NCBI RefSeq assembly: GCF_003994465.1
Contig: NZ_RZNX01000001.1
Location: 186,001-250,000, forward strand
Length of the DNA stretch: 64,000 nucleotides
Reading direction: 5' to 3'
DNA from: Paenibacillus zeisoli
Lineage (GTDB): Bacteria; Bacillota; Bacilli; Paenibacillales; Paenibacillaceae
Position 1 is the stretch's first letter. Each line of letters starts with the position of its first letter. Of the stretch, positions 35,134 to 43,830 are shown one piece after another. The notes below the pieces were generated by a model that searched no databases, was not told the DNA's origin, and worked only from the letters and a program-made list of their open reading frames with translations. Both the position numbers and the translations under genes were made by a program.

Positions 35134-35170
35134 AAGGATAATTGTCCATTAAGGCAATGTCCTTTTTTAT
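35134..35170 (+). terminator. Riboswitch-controlled terminator with competing antiterminator
   Basis: The terminator stem is AAGGA..ATTG with CAAT..TCCTT, followed by six T residues. The bases TTGCCTT (35111-35117), which hold the 3' strand of riboswitch P1, are perfectly complementary to AAGGCAA (35151-35157). Ligand-bound P1 would leave the terminator free to form (OFF); unbound, TTGCCTT can pair with AAGGCAA and break it (ON). This predicts an OFF switch, from sequence alone. Confidence 0.8.
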
Positions 35171-35206
35171 TTGCTGTTTGCTTTCTAAAGAAAGGAGGTA
35201 GAATGT

Positions 35207-35494
35207 GTGAAAGACCGGTATTATGTTACAGTTGAAATTCAGGACCGATTAGGTAAGGGAAGGAAAGAGCTGGAGGTATTTAGTGAAATGGGGAAGCTGC
35301 CCGCGATCTCTGACTACCTGGATTGTTTTCGGAAAGAGGGGCATAACATGGAAATCAAAGATTTCATTGAGATGATGTTCAGGCCGCTAAATCCGGCCCA
35401 ATCCTCTGTGATCTCCTTAAAGGTTATCCGTGCCTTGAAGGACCAATCTTATCATACGAACAATTCCGAGCGTCTGAGATTTAATTATAGATAA
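35207..35494 (+). CDS. Unknown 95-aa protein under c-di-GMP riboswitch control
   Basis: I do not recognise this family. The start is GTG 35207 with AAAGGAGGT 8 bases upstream, a very strong site. The protein is soluble, mixed in charge, with no signal peptide or membrane segment (YYVTVEIQDRLGKGRKELEVFSEMG...MEIKDFIEMMFRPLNPAQSSVISLKVIRAL). It is the only gene after the riboswitch terminator on the plus strand, and a bidirectional-looking hairpin separates it from the convergent CAP-protein gene. GEMM-I targets commonly affect motility, adhesion or envelope traits; a role here is inference. Confidence 0.75.
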   Translation: MKDRYYVTVEIQDRLGKGRKELEVFSEMGKLPAISDYLDCFRKEGHNMEIKDFIEMMFRPLNPAQSSVISLKVIRALKDQSYHTNNSERLRFNYR

Positions 35495-35514
35495 ACTCAA
35501 AGGGACTTAGATAC

Positions 35515-35570
35515 AAAGATAAGAGACTATTCCGGCGTGAACATATTGCCTGAGTAGTCTCTTTCTCTTT
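35515..35570 (+). terminator. Terminator between the convergent 35207 gene and CAP-protein gene
   Basis: AGAGACTA (35522) pairs with TAGTCTCT (35555), with an inner GGC/GCC pair, followed by TTCTCTTT. It can fold in both directions, so it may serve both genes. Confidence 0.7.
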
Positions 35571-35595
35571 GTTGGGAAGCTCCATTAATGGTTAA

Positions 35596-36327
35596 TTAGT
35601 TCGCAATAAATTCCTGAACCCACTCGCCATTATAATAGGCGACACCGATTTTGGTATAGTTGGGACTTAAAATGTTTTGTTTGTGTCCGGGGCTGTTCAT
35701 CCATGCTTTCATGACTTCGGCAGGATTCTGCTGTCCCTTGGCAATATTCTCTCCCGCATAAGTGTAGTGAATTCCGTATGCACTCATCATATCAAATGGG
35801 GAACCGTAGGTAGGTGAATTGTGATCAAAGTATCCTTTGGAATACATATCTTTAGCTTTATCCAGCGTCATAGCAGCCAAGGCTTTGTCGGCGGCAAGCG
35901 GCTTGACACCAGCTTTGGCACGTTCCTGATTAACAAGAGCTACAACCTGATCAGCATAAGCAGCCTTTGAATTGCTTACCTGGTCTGTATTTGTGTTGTT
36001 CTGGGTTGTGTTTGTGTTAGTCTGTGCAGACTTGGTGTTGTCCTGTGTTGTATTAGTCTGAGTAGTCTGAGTGTTTGTCTTCGTGTTCGTTTGCGTCTGA
36101 TTGCCAGTTCCCTGCCGGGCTTGTGCAGATCCTTGACGATTCAAATAGCCGAACTGCTGCAGGAAATTCTCCCAAGAGAAGTTCTGGTTGGTAAAGTTTT
36201 GGTTCGTGCTGTAGGTCCACACTTTGTAACTGTCTGTGGTGGTATTCGCGGATGCGGATGCTGCTCCAGTACCTACAACCATGCTAAGCGCCAGTGCGCT
36301 GGTAATTAGTGTTTTTCTAAATCTCAT
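35596..36327 (-). CDS. Secreted CAP-domain (SCP/PR1) protein, YkwD-like
   Basis: A 243-residue exported protein. The start is ATG 36327, which has AAAAGGAGAAA 7 bases upstream; a longer frame begins at 36381 but lacks a site. Residues 1-28 are a signal peptide (SASANTT). A long Gln/Thr/Asn-rich low-complexity linker follows (about 60-110), then a CAP domain (about 120-243): ALVNQERAKAGVKPLAADKALA, MYSKGYFDHNSPTYGSPFDMM, YAGENIAKGQQNPAEVMKAWMNSPGHKQNILSPNYTKIGVAYYNG. Family members act outside the cell on wall-related processes, mechanism not settled. A c-di-AMP riboswitch lies just upstream, linking it to wall and osmotic homeostasis. Confidence 0.92.
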   Translation of the reverse strand: MRFRKTLITSALALSMVVGTGAASASANTTTDSYKVWTYSTNQNFTNQNFSWENFLQQFGYLNRQGSAQARQGTGNQTQTNTKTNTQTTQTNTTQDNTKSAQTNTNTTQNNTNTDQVSNSKAAYADQVVALVNQERAKAGVKPLAADKALAAMTLDKAKDMYSKGYFDHNSPTYGSPFDMMSAYGIHYTYAGENIAKGQQNPAEVMKAWMNSPGHKQNILSPNYTKIGVAYYNGEWVQEFIAN

Positions 36328-36344
36328 TTGCACATTTCTCCTTT

Positions 36345-36465
36345 TAACAGCCTGCGAGGTTAGCTGACGGATTAGGGTCAAAGAGTAATCACCCTGCCAA
36401 ATTTATGGCTTCACCCCAGTGTATGGGTCCCCCGTGCTTGTAGTAAGCTTCGGCCTTTATTTGCT
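36345..36465 (-). ncRNA. Cyclic di-AMP (ydaO/yuaA) riboswitch
   Basis: On the minus strand the leader contains the conserved ydaO blocks in order: GGGGGACCCA, CTGGGGTGAAGCC, GCAGGGTGATT, CCCTAATCCGTCAGC, and TAACCTCGCAGGC. The 3' end lies 8 bases before the AGGAG of the CAP gene, and no separate terminator was found, so control may act on translation or through the P1 stem itself. The family is established to bind c-di-AMP and commonly precedes wall-hydrolase genes; that function here is by homology. Confidence 0.92.
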
Positions 36466-36517
36466 TGAATCTTTATATGGATTTGCAATTTACATCCTAG
36501 ATTCAAGGTCGTTTCAA

Positions 36518-36526
36518 ATTGTAGCA
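36518..36526 (-). promoter_or_regulatory. Possible extended -10 promoter of the CAP gene
   Basis: On the minus strand TGCTACAAT is an extended -10 element about 55 bases before the riboswitch. The -35 region is weak. Confidence 0.4.
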
Positions 36527-36578
36527 TGCCTGTGCCGTGAGTTCATTGGTCAAAACTTTCCATGCACTGTAACAACCC

Positions 36579-36612
36579 AAGCAGCTGGCAGCGAATGCCG
36601 GCTGCTTTTTGC
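36579..36612 (+). terminator. Hairpin terminator upstream of the EamA gene
   Basis: GCAGCTGGCA pairs with TGCCGGCTGC around a 5-base loop and is followed by five T residues on the plus strand. No gene ends here on that strand, so it may cut off a leader transcript of the EamA gene. Confidence 0.55.
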
Positions 36613-36691
36613 TGTGAATCTTGTCAAAAATCGGTTAACATATAGGGACATCCCTATGGGAGCTCTGTACATACAGAAAGAAGGTAATCAT

Positions 36692-37594
36692 TTGGCACGA
36701 TCCCTTTATGTATCGCTGGTCCTCCTTAGTTTGATATGGGGAGGTTCGTTCTTTTTCATCAAAAATTTGCTTCATGATTTTGGCCCTTGGGGAATTGCAT
36801 TTCTGCGATCAACCTTTGGATTCTTGTTCATAACCGCATATATGCTGATTATGCGCATTCCGTTCGCCGTGCGGCAGATCAGGTGGGCACCTGTAATAAT
36901 CGTAGCCATGATTAATATGGCATTACCTTGGACGCTCATTGGATTCAGTGAGACCAGGCTGGCCAGCAGCATGGCCTCCGTGCTGAATGCAACAACGCCT
37001 ATTTGGACGATGATTGTGGGGCTTGTGTTCTTCGGCTCGAAATTCCGGCGTATTCAGTGGCTTGGGATGGGGGTTGCGCTTGTTGGATTGATTGTCCTGC
37101 TAGGGATTCGTCCAGGATCATTTCTGCAGGTGGACCTGCTTGGATTCGGCTCAATGATTGCTGCTACACTGTGTTATGCCGTAGGTTCCCAATTATCCAA
37201 AAGAAAGCTAGGCGGTCTCAACATGTATCAATTAACGTTCGGGACGCTGCTTGGAGCGATGATTGGCAGCGGCATTCTTGCCGCCACGACAGAAGGTGTT
37301 AACTTGACTAAGCTCGCAGTGCCGGCGAATCTTTTCGGGCTCCTGGGGCTGGGAGTCATGGGTTCAGGGGTGGCTTATATTCTGTTCAACTATATGGTGC
37401 TCAAAGGGAGTCCGGAGTTCGCGACCTCGGTCACCTATCTGGTTCCCGCGACAGCCATGATCTGGGGATACACTTTGCTGCATGAGCCCATTGGATGGAG
37501 CCTGGTCGCAGGCCTGATTCTCATCCTTGGCGGTGTGTTCATTGCCAGCCGCGCTGCAGGACAGCCCATAAGGAACAGGGCGAAGGCCAAGTAG
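36692..37594 (+). CDS. EamA/DMT-family transporter
   Basis: A 300-residue inner-membrane protein with about 10 helices and two EamA repeats (LSLIWGGSFFFIKNLLHDFGPWGIAFLRSTFGF near the start, LLGLGVMGSGVAYILFNYMVLKGSPEFATSVTYLVPATAMIWGYTLLHE near the end). The family exports metabolites or drugs; the substrate is unknown. The start is TTG 36692 (AGAAGGTAA site 5 bases before); ATG 36656 is a second possibility. The frame extends upstream as far as 36419, but that region overlaps the riboswitch of the opposite gene. Confidence 0.88.
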   Translation: MARSLYVSLVLLSLIWGGSFFFIKNLLHDFGPWGIAFLRSTFGFLFITAYMLIMRIPFAVRQIRWAPVIIVAMINMALPWTLIGFSETRLASSMASVLNATTPIWTMIVGLVFFGSKFRRIQWLGMGVALVGLIVLLGIRPGSFLQVDLLGFGSMIAATLCYAVGSQLSKRKLGGLNMYQLTFGTLLGAMIGSGILAATTEGVNLTKLAVPANLFGLLGLGVMGSGVAYILFNYMVLKGSPEFATSVTYLVPATAMIWGYTLLHEPIGWSLVAGLILILGGVFIASRAAGQPIRNRAKAK

Positions 37595-37610
37595 AGTGAT
37601 TGTGAACTAC

Positions 37611-37660
37611 AAAGAGGATGCCACTTAGTCCATGGATAGACTAAAGGCATCCTCTTATTT
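37611..37660. terminator. Bidirectional terminator between the EamA gene and gdh
   Basis: AAGAGGATGCC pairs with GGCATCCTCTT, with an inner TTAGTC/GACTAA pair. A residues on the left and T residues on the right let it serve both convergent genes. Confidence 0.85.
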
Positions 37661-37673
37661 ATGACTGGGTCGC

Positions 37674-39336
<1,663 letters not shown>

Positions 39337-39376
39337 GGTTGTAGATTCCTTCTTCCTTCACTGCATTCATACAGAA

Positions 39377-39407
39377 TAATGTGGTTCATATAACATGAAC
39401 TTATTCG
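39377..39407 (-). promoter_or_regulatory. Possible sigma-G-like promoter of glcU-gdh
   Basis: On the minus strand, CGAATA and CACATTA are separated by 18 bases, close to sigma-G TGAATA...CATACTA (5 of 6 and 5 of 7 matches). This fits forespore expression as known for the B. subtilis pair, but the match is imperfect and was not tested. Confidence 0.35.
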
Positions 39408-39462
39408 CGTTCGTTTGAATCAAGGAAGAATAGTCAAGCTTCAGATAAATTTCTGTTAAGCC

Positions 39463-39494
39463 AAAAAACTCCCCTGTCTTCTAGACAAGGGAGT
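39463..39494 (-). terminator. Terminator of the first siderophore uptake operon
   Basis: On the minus strand, ACTCCCTTGTCT pairs with AGACAGGGGAGT, followed by six T residues. Confidence 0.9.
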
Positions 39495-39502
39495 GGTATA
39501 GA

Positions 39503-40513
39503 TCATTTTTTCAATAAAAGATAAATAAAGTAGGGGGCTCCGATTAAGGATACCATAATCCCGGCTGGAATCCCGTCCGGATCAACGAGGTTGCGTCCAA
39601 TCGTATCGGCGAAGACCAGTAACCAACCACCGATCAGCGTGGCAACCGGTAGATACAATTGATGTCTCGGTCCAACCAAGGCTTTGGCGATATGGGGGGC
39701 CATGAGCCCGATGAAAGCTATCCCGCCGGTCACGGAGACAGCGGAAGCAGCCAAACCTACCGCAGTCAGAAGCAGAACAATCCGCTCCTTTTCTACAGAC
39801 AAGCCGACACCAACCGCCACGGGTTCATTTAGACTAAGCAGATTAAGCCGGTTCGCTTTGAATAAAGTGAAAGGAATAAGAATACACAACCACGGAAGCA
39901 GAGCCCAGATAAACGGCCAATCCGTGCCCCAGACGTTTCCGGCCAGCCATTTGGCGATGAAATCAACCTTTTCTCTTTCAGCAGAGGAGATAATGACAAT
40001 CATGATGCCTGAGAGAGCCATAGAGAAACCTACGCCGATCAGTACGAGCCTAACGGGCTCTAGACCCCTAGAACGAGTGTACGAGAATAGATAAATCAAG
40101 CCGGCTGTTACCAAAGCTCCGACAAAAGCAACCAGAGGCAGTACATATACAAAGTTCCCTGCATCCAGTGGGAAATATAAAAAGAACAAGGCAATGGCTG
40201 CACCTGCGCCGGAATTTATTCCGATGATTCCCGGATCAGCCAGGTCGTTGCGGGTAATTCCCTGCAGAATGGCCCCCGATACAGCCAGGGCCATACCTGA
40301 TAACAGAGTGATTAGCATGCGGGGGAGACGAACCGAGAATAATACAAAATTCTCTGCAAATGTGCCCTGCCCCATAAGGGTAGGAATCAGCCTGTCGAAA
40401 GAAAGGGAGGCATATCCTATCCCCATGCCAATCACAAGGGTCAATACGGTTAATATCAAGAGACCAATTAAGATGAGACGCTGTTTTCTCACAAGGAACG
40501 CAAGATGATTCAT
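39503..40513 (-). CDS. Iron-siderophore ABC transporter permease (FecCD family)
   Basis: A 336-residue inner-membrane permease with about 9 to 10 helices of the FecCD family. Typical motifs: RLPRMLITLLSGMALAVSGAILQGITRNDLADPGIIGINSGAGAAIALFF near the start, and GGIAFIGLMAPHIAKALVGPRHQLYLPVATLIGGWLLVFADTIGRNL at the coupling region. It is the last gene of a three-gene operon and overlaps the upstream permease gene by 4 bases. No ATPase gene follows in this operon. Confidence 0.94.
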   Translation of the reverse strand: MNHLAFLVRKQRLILIGLLILTVLTLVIGMGIGYASLSFDRLIPTLMGQGTFAENFVLFSVRLPRMLITLLSGMALAVSGAILQGITRNDLADPGIIGINSGAGAAIALFFLYFPLDAGNFVYVLPLVAFVGALVTAGLIYLFSYTRSRGLEPVRLVLIGVGFSMALSGIMIVIISSAEREKVDFIAKWLAGNVWGTDWPFIWALLPWLCILIPFTLFKANRLNLLSLNEPVAVGVGLSVEKERIVLLLTAVGLAASAVSVTGGIAFIGLMAPHIAKALVGPRHQLYLPVATLIGGWLLVFADTIGRNLVDPDGIPAGIMVSLIGAPYFIYLLLKK

Positions 40514-41520
40514 TTGAATACTTTACCTCCCTTACGAACAATAACAAGGAAGAAAGGTAGACCGAGCATAGCGACAATTGCGGCTACAGGCGTCTCGTAG
40601 GGTGGATTCAGGATACGCCCCAGAGTATCCGCGAGTAACATAAATGAAGCTCCCAGCACGGCCGACATGGGAATAATATATCGATAATCAGTTCCAGCGA
40701 TTGCACGAGCCACATGGGGAATCATTAATCCGATAAAAGCCAGGTTCCCGACAAGAGCCACCGATGCACCCGCCAGCATAACAATGACAATGAGTAATAC
40801 GCTCTTGAGAAGTCGGGTTCTCTGCCCAAGCGAGGTCGCCACTTCTTCGTTCAGACTGAGAACCGTCAACTGCTTGGACAAAGCAATGGAGATCAGAGTC
40901 CCAACAACGATAAAGGGAACAATAACCTGGATCTGCTCCCAGGTCGTACCGATCAATCCGCCTGCCGTCCACATGGATACATCCTTGGAAATTTTAAAAT
41001 AAAGCGAAACACCTTCGGCGACCGCGTACAGAAAGGCGGAGACCGCAGAACCGGCCAGTACAATTCGAAGCGGGGAGAAGCCTCCCGATCGAAGTGACGA
41101 TATCCCGAAGATCATGAGGGCTCCCAAGCCTGCTCCAACGAAGCAAGCGGTCATAATTCCAAAGTATCCGGCAGCAGGAATAAAGGCAATCGTAAATGCC
41201 AGAGCAGCGTTCGCACCGGAGGTTAATCCGAGCAGACTGGGATCTGCTAATGGATTACGTGTCATTCCCTGCATAATAGCTCCGGAGACGGCTAGGGCTG
41301 AGCCTACAAATATACCTGCAACCTCCCGGGGGAGCCGGATATCCCGGATTATGGAGATGGCATTGCTGGTGCGGCTGGAGGTAAGAGCCAGCCAGATATC
41401 ATGAATAGTCGCGTCCGCTGCACCCAGAATCATGGCCAAGATGAACATCAGCACGAAGAAGACGATGCCGCCAACCATTTTATAAGCAAAAGGGATAGAA
41501 TGCTTGCCAGGTGTAATCAT
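40510..41520 (-). CDS. Iron-siderophore ABC transporter permease (FecCD family)
   Basis: A 336-residue FecCD permease, the partner of the downstream one; the two likely form a heterodimer channel. Motifs: RLPREVAGIFVGSALAVSGAIMQGMTRNPLADPSLLGLTSGANAAL and VGNLAFIGLMIPHVARAIAGTDYRYIIPMSAVLGASFMLLADTLGRIL. The ATG start overlaps no other gene but is 6 bases from the binding-protein stop, and the end overlaps the next gene by 4 bases. Confidence 0.94.
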   Translation of the reverse strand: MITPGKHSIPFAYKMVGGIVFFVLMFILAMILGAADATIHDIWLALTSSRTSNAISIIRDIRLPREVAGIFVGSALAVSGAIMQGMTRNPLADPSLLGLTSGANAALAFTIAFIPAAGYFGIMTACFVGAGLGALMIFGISSLRSGGFSPLRIVLAGSAVSAFLYAVAEGVSLYFKISKDVSMWTAGGLIGTTWEQIQVIVPFIVVGTLISIALSKQLTVLSLNEEVATSLGQRTRLLKSVLLIVIVMLAGASVALVGNLAFIGLMIPHVARAIAGTDYRYIIPMSAVLGASFMLLADTLGRILNPPYETPVAAIVAMLGLPFFLVIVRKGGKVFK

Positions 41521-41526
41521 TGGAGT

Positions 41527-42447
41527 CTATTTCCCAAGGAATTTCTGAATAAAGAACTGAAGCTGATAGTCCAGGGTCAACGGGTCGTTGAAATAGAATT
41601 CCTTCGCATTCGCCTCAAAGACATGATTGTTCTTCACGGCTGGCAAGTTCTTGTATATATCCGTTTGCTGGAAAGAGTTGTCCGTATCCGGATTTTTGCT
41701 CAGAATGACATAATCACCTGCAAATTCAGGCAAAACTTCGGTAGATAGCGCGTAGTATCCGGCCTTCAAAGCCATGTCTTTGACTTTTTGGGGCATGGGT
41801 AACTTCATTTCCTGGAAAAGAATCTCGGTGCCGCGTCCCCAATTGTTGCCGTATACATAGAGCTGCTTATCGAAATTCTCAATAACAGATACTGTGGTGT
41901 CTGCACCGATCTTGGCCTTGATCTCTTCACCGGCCTTTTGGGCCCGTTTCTTGAAATCATCGATCCATGTCTGTGCTTCTTTCTCCTTATTGAGGAGCTT
42001 CCCGATCTCCAAATGCTGGGTTAAATAATCTACCTTTCCGTAGGTATAAGTCACTGTAGGTGCAATCTGCTTCAGCTTATCAATATTCTTAGTTGAAGAG
42101 AGGCCGATTATGAGATCGGGCTTGAGCTCAATGATCTTCTCCAGACTTTCATCCGAGACCTCTTGAACGTCTTTTAGCTTGTCGAAGCGGGGATTCATTT
42201 TGGACCAAGAATCGACCCCAACAAGATTCACACCCAGTGCCATAACATTCCCTGAGAAGGAAGCAAGCACGATGACACGCTGCGGATTGGCTGGAACTTG
42301 GACAGGTCCGTTCTCAGACTGGTATGTAAGGGTAGTTGGTTTGGCCTGGGAGTCAGCTTCTTTCTTGGGTGCTTCAGTAGCGGTGCTGCTGCATGCACTA
42401 ACCAGAATGAGAGAAAGCAGGATGAACGGGATGAATATTTTTTTCAT
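41527..42447 (-). CDS. Iron-siderophore substrate-binding lipoprotein
   Basis: A 306-residue binding protein of the FhuD/BtuF class. Residues 1-20 are a lipoprotein signal with lipobox VSAC. Motifs: NPQRVIVLASFSGNVMALGVNLVGVDSWSK, ELKPDLIIGLSSTKNIDKLKQIAPTV, DYQLQFFIQKFLG at the end. It captures a ferric siderophore for the two permeases. The start has AAAGGAGC upstream. Fur box and promoter lie directly ahead. Confidence 0.93.
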   Translation of the reverse strand: MKKIFIPFILLSLILVSACSSTATEAPKKEADSQAKPTTLTYQSENGPVQVPANPQRVIVLASFSGNVMALGVNLVGVDSWSKMNPRFDKLKDVQEVSDESLEKIIELKPDLIIGLSSTKNIDKLKQIAPTVTYTYGKVDYLTQHLEIGKLLNKEKEAQTWIDDFKKRAQKAGEEIKAKIGADTTVSVIENFDKQLYVYGNNWGRGTEILFQEMKLPMPQKVKDMALKAGYYALSTEVLPEFAGDYVILSKNPDTDNSFQQTDIYKNLPAVKNNHVFEANAKEFYFNDPLTLDYQLQFFIQKFLGK

Positions 42448-42485
42448 ATTTCAAGCTCCTTTAATTATGTTTTGAATTGATTTAT

Positions 42486-42500
42486 TGATAATGATTATCA
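42486..42500 (-). promoter_or_regulatory. Fur box of the siderophore operon
   Basis: TGATAATGATTATCA matches the 7-1-7 Bacillus Fur box at every position. It lies 38 bases before the lipoprotein start and about 10 bases after the transcription start, so iron-loaded Fur should repress the operon. Confidence 0.9.
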
Positions 42501-42517
42501 GTATCAACACATAGGTA

Positions 42518-42546
42518 ACTTTAAAACTATAACGGAAAGTTGTCAA
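42518..42546 (-). promoter_or_regulatory. Sigma-A promoter of the first siderophore operon
   Basis: On the minus strand TTGACA, 17 bases, then TAAAGT. The start of transcription would be near 42511, just before the Fur box. Confidence 0.65.
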
Positions 42547-42677
42547 TATGTATTTTGGTTTGTTTTTATAAAAATAAAGCATGTTCCAGTAAATGGAGTG
42601 TGAACCGCTCCTGTTTCGGGGTATAAACACTTATAACTATTCGAATGGATTAAGGATGCTATAGAGGAGGTTACCGT

Positions 42678-43523
42678 ATGCAGTGGAAGGGTAGAAGGGA
42701 AAGCACCAACGTCGAGGATCGGCGGGGGATGGGAGGTAAAACCCTTGTCGGGGGAGGTATCGGTGGGATTATTATCATGCTGCTCGTCACGTTGCTAGGG
42801 GGCGGGAATGGCGGTGACCTGCTGAATAATATAACGGGGACTGGAACGGATACCGCTTCTAACTATACCCCAACTCAGCAAGAGCAGGAGCTAAAGGATT
42901 TCGTCTCTGTTGTCCTAGCAGACACAGAGGATGTATGGACAGAAGTGTTCAAAGAGAAGGGACTTACCTATCAGAATCCAACTCTGGTGCTGTATTCAGG
43001 CAGTGTGGAATCAGCTTGTGGAACAGCAGGCTCGTCTGTGGGTCCATTCTACTGTCCTGGTGACCGCAAGCTCTATATTGATCTTAGCTTCTATGACGAG
43101 CTAAAGCAGAAGTTCAAAGCTCCTGGTGACTTCGCCATGGCTTATGTTATCGCGCATGAGGTTGGGCACCATGTACAGACCTTGCTCGGGACGAGTGACA
43201 AAGTTATGCCGCTCCGCCAAAAGCTGAGCGAAACTGAATTCAATAAATATCTTGTTCGGTTTGAACTCCAGGCAGATTATCTCGCCGGGGTATGGGCCAA
43301 CCACGCTCAGGGAATGGGCGTTCTGGAAGAAGGGGATCTTGATGAAGCTCTTACCGCAGCCAGCGCAGTGGGTGATGATACCTTGCAAAAGCAGGCTAGG
43401 GGGTATGTGGTCCCTGAGAGCTTCACCCACGGAACTTCCGCACAGCGCAAAAGCTGGTTCAATAAAGGCTTCCAGAACGGCACTATAGAAGGTGGAGATA
43501 CCTTCGCTTCCCAGAATTTATAG
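42678..43523 (+). CDS. Neutral zinc metallopeptidase YpfJ/KPN_02809 family
   Basis: A 281-residue membrane-anchored protein. One hydrophobic segment (about 24-42, GGGIGGIIIMLLVTLLGGG) is followed by an outer domain. The zinc motif HEVGH is His160-Glu161-His164, and CPGDRKLYIDLSFYDEL, FELQADYLAGVW and SFTHGTSAQRKSWFNKGF are family hallmarks. The length is normal. The function of the family is poorly known. The ATG has an AGAGGAGG site, and a terminator follows. Confidence 0.9.
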   Translation: MQWKGRRESTNVEDRRGMGGKTLVGGGIGGIIIMLLVTLLGGGNGGDLLNNITGTGTDTASNYTPTQQEQELKDFVSVVLADTEDVWTEVFKEKGLTYQNPTLVLYSGSVESACGTAGSSVGPFYCPGDRKLYIDLSFYDELKQKFKAPGDFAMAYVIAHEVGHHVQTLLGTSDKVMPLRQKLSETEFNKYLVRFELQADYLAGVWANHAQGMGVLEEGDLDEALTAASAVGDDTLQKQARGYVVPESFTHGTSAQRKSWFNKGFQNGTIEGGDTFASQNL

Positions 43524-43541
43524 ATCTATATGAAGTACCTA

Positions 43542-43577
43542 AGCTCTTTCGGCAGTTCTGCCGGAAGGGCTTTTTTA
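43542..43577 (+). terminator. Terminator of the metallopeptidase gene
   Basis: AGCTCTTTCGGCAG pairs with CTGCCGGAAGGGCT (G-U pairs included), followed by six T residues. Confidence 0.85.
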
Positions 43578-43665
43578 GTGTGGTTAAACGTTGCCATATA
43601 GGTAACATGAATTGTTAAACTTTAAGTTGATAAAATCATAAAATATGTATGATTGAAATGATTTA

Positions 43666-43682
43666 TGTCACATAAACTAACA
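43666..43682 (+). promoter_or_regulatory. GlnR/TnrA box of the nas cluster
   Basis: TGTCACATAAACTAACA fits TGTNA-N7-TNACA exactly and the full TnrA consensus at 16 of 17 positions. Its centre lies about 50 bases before the predicted transcription start, the distance at which TnrA activates in B. subtilis. It explains nitrogen control of nitrate assimilation. Confidence 0.8.
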
Positions 43683-43688
43683 TAAACA

Positions 43689-43718
43689 TTGACCAAATAA
43701 TTAATTTGAAGCTATATT
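43689..43718 (+). promoter_or_regulatory. Promoter of the nas cluster
   Basis: TTGACC, 18 bases, then TATATT. It lies directly after the GlnR/TnrA box. The remaining leader (43719-43830, 112 bases) has no feature I can name. Confidence 0.55.
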
Positions 43719-43830
43719 TGTTAAAAGTTAGAAGTTAAATAACGATAAGTTACCTTTTGGGTAAGTATTTATTACATGTTAAACAAGGTTGGTTAATTCT
43801 TAGGTTTCTCTTGCATTGGAGTGAGCATGA

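Noticed and set aside
36419..36691. N-terminal extension of the EamA gene.
   Set aside because: It overlaps the c-di-AMP riboswitch of the opposite gene and lacks a ribosome site; TTG 36692 is better placed.
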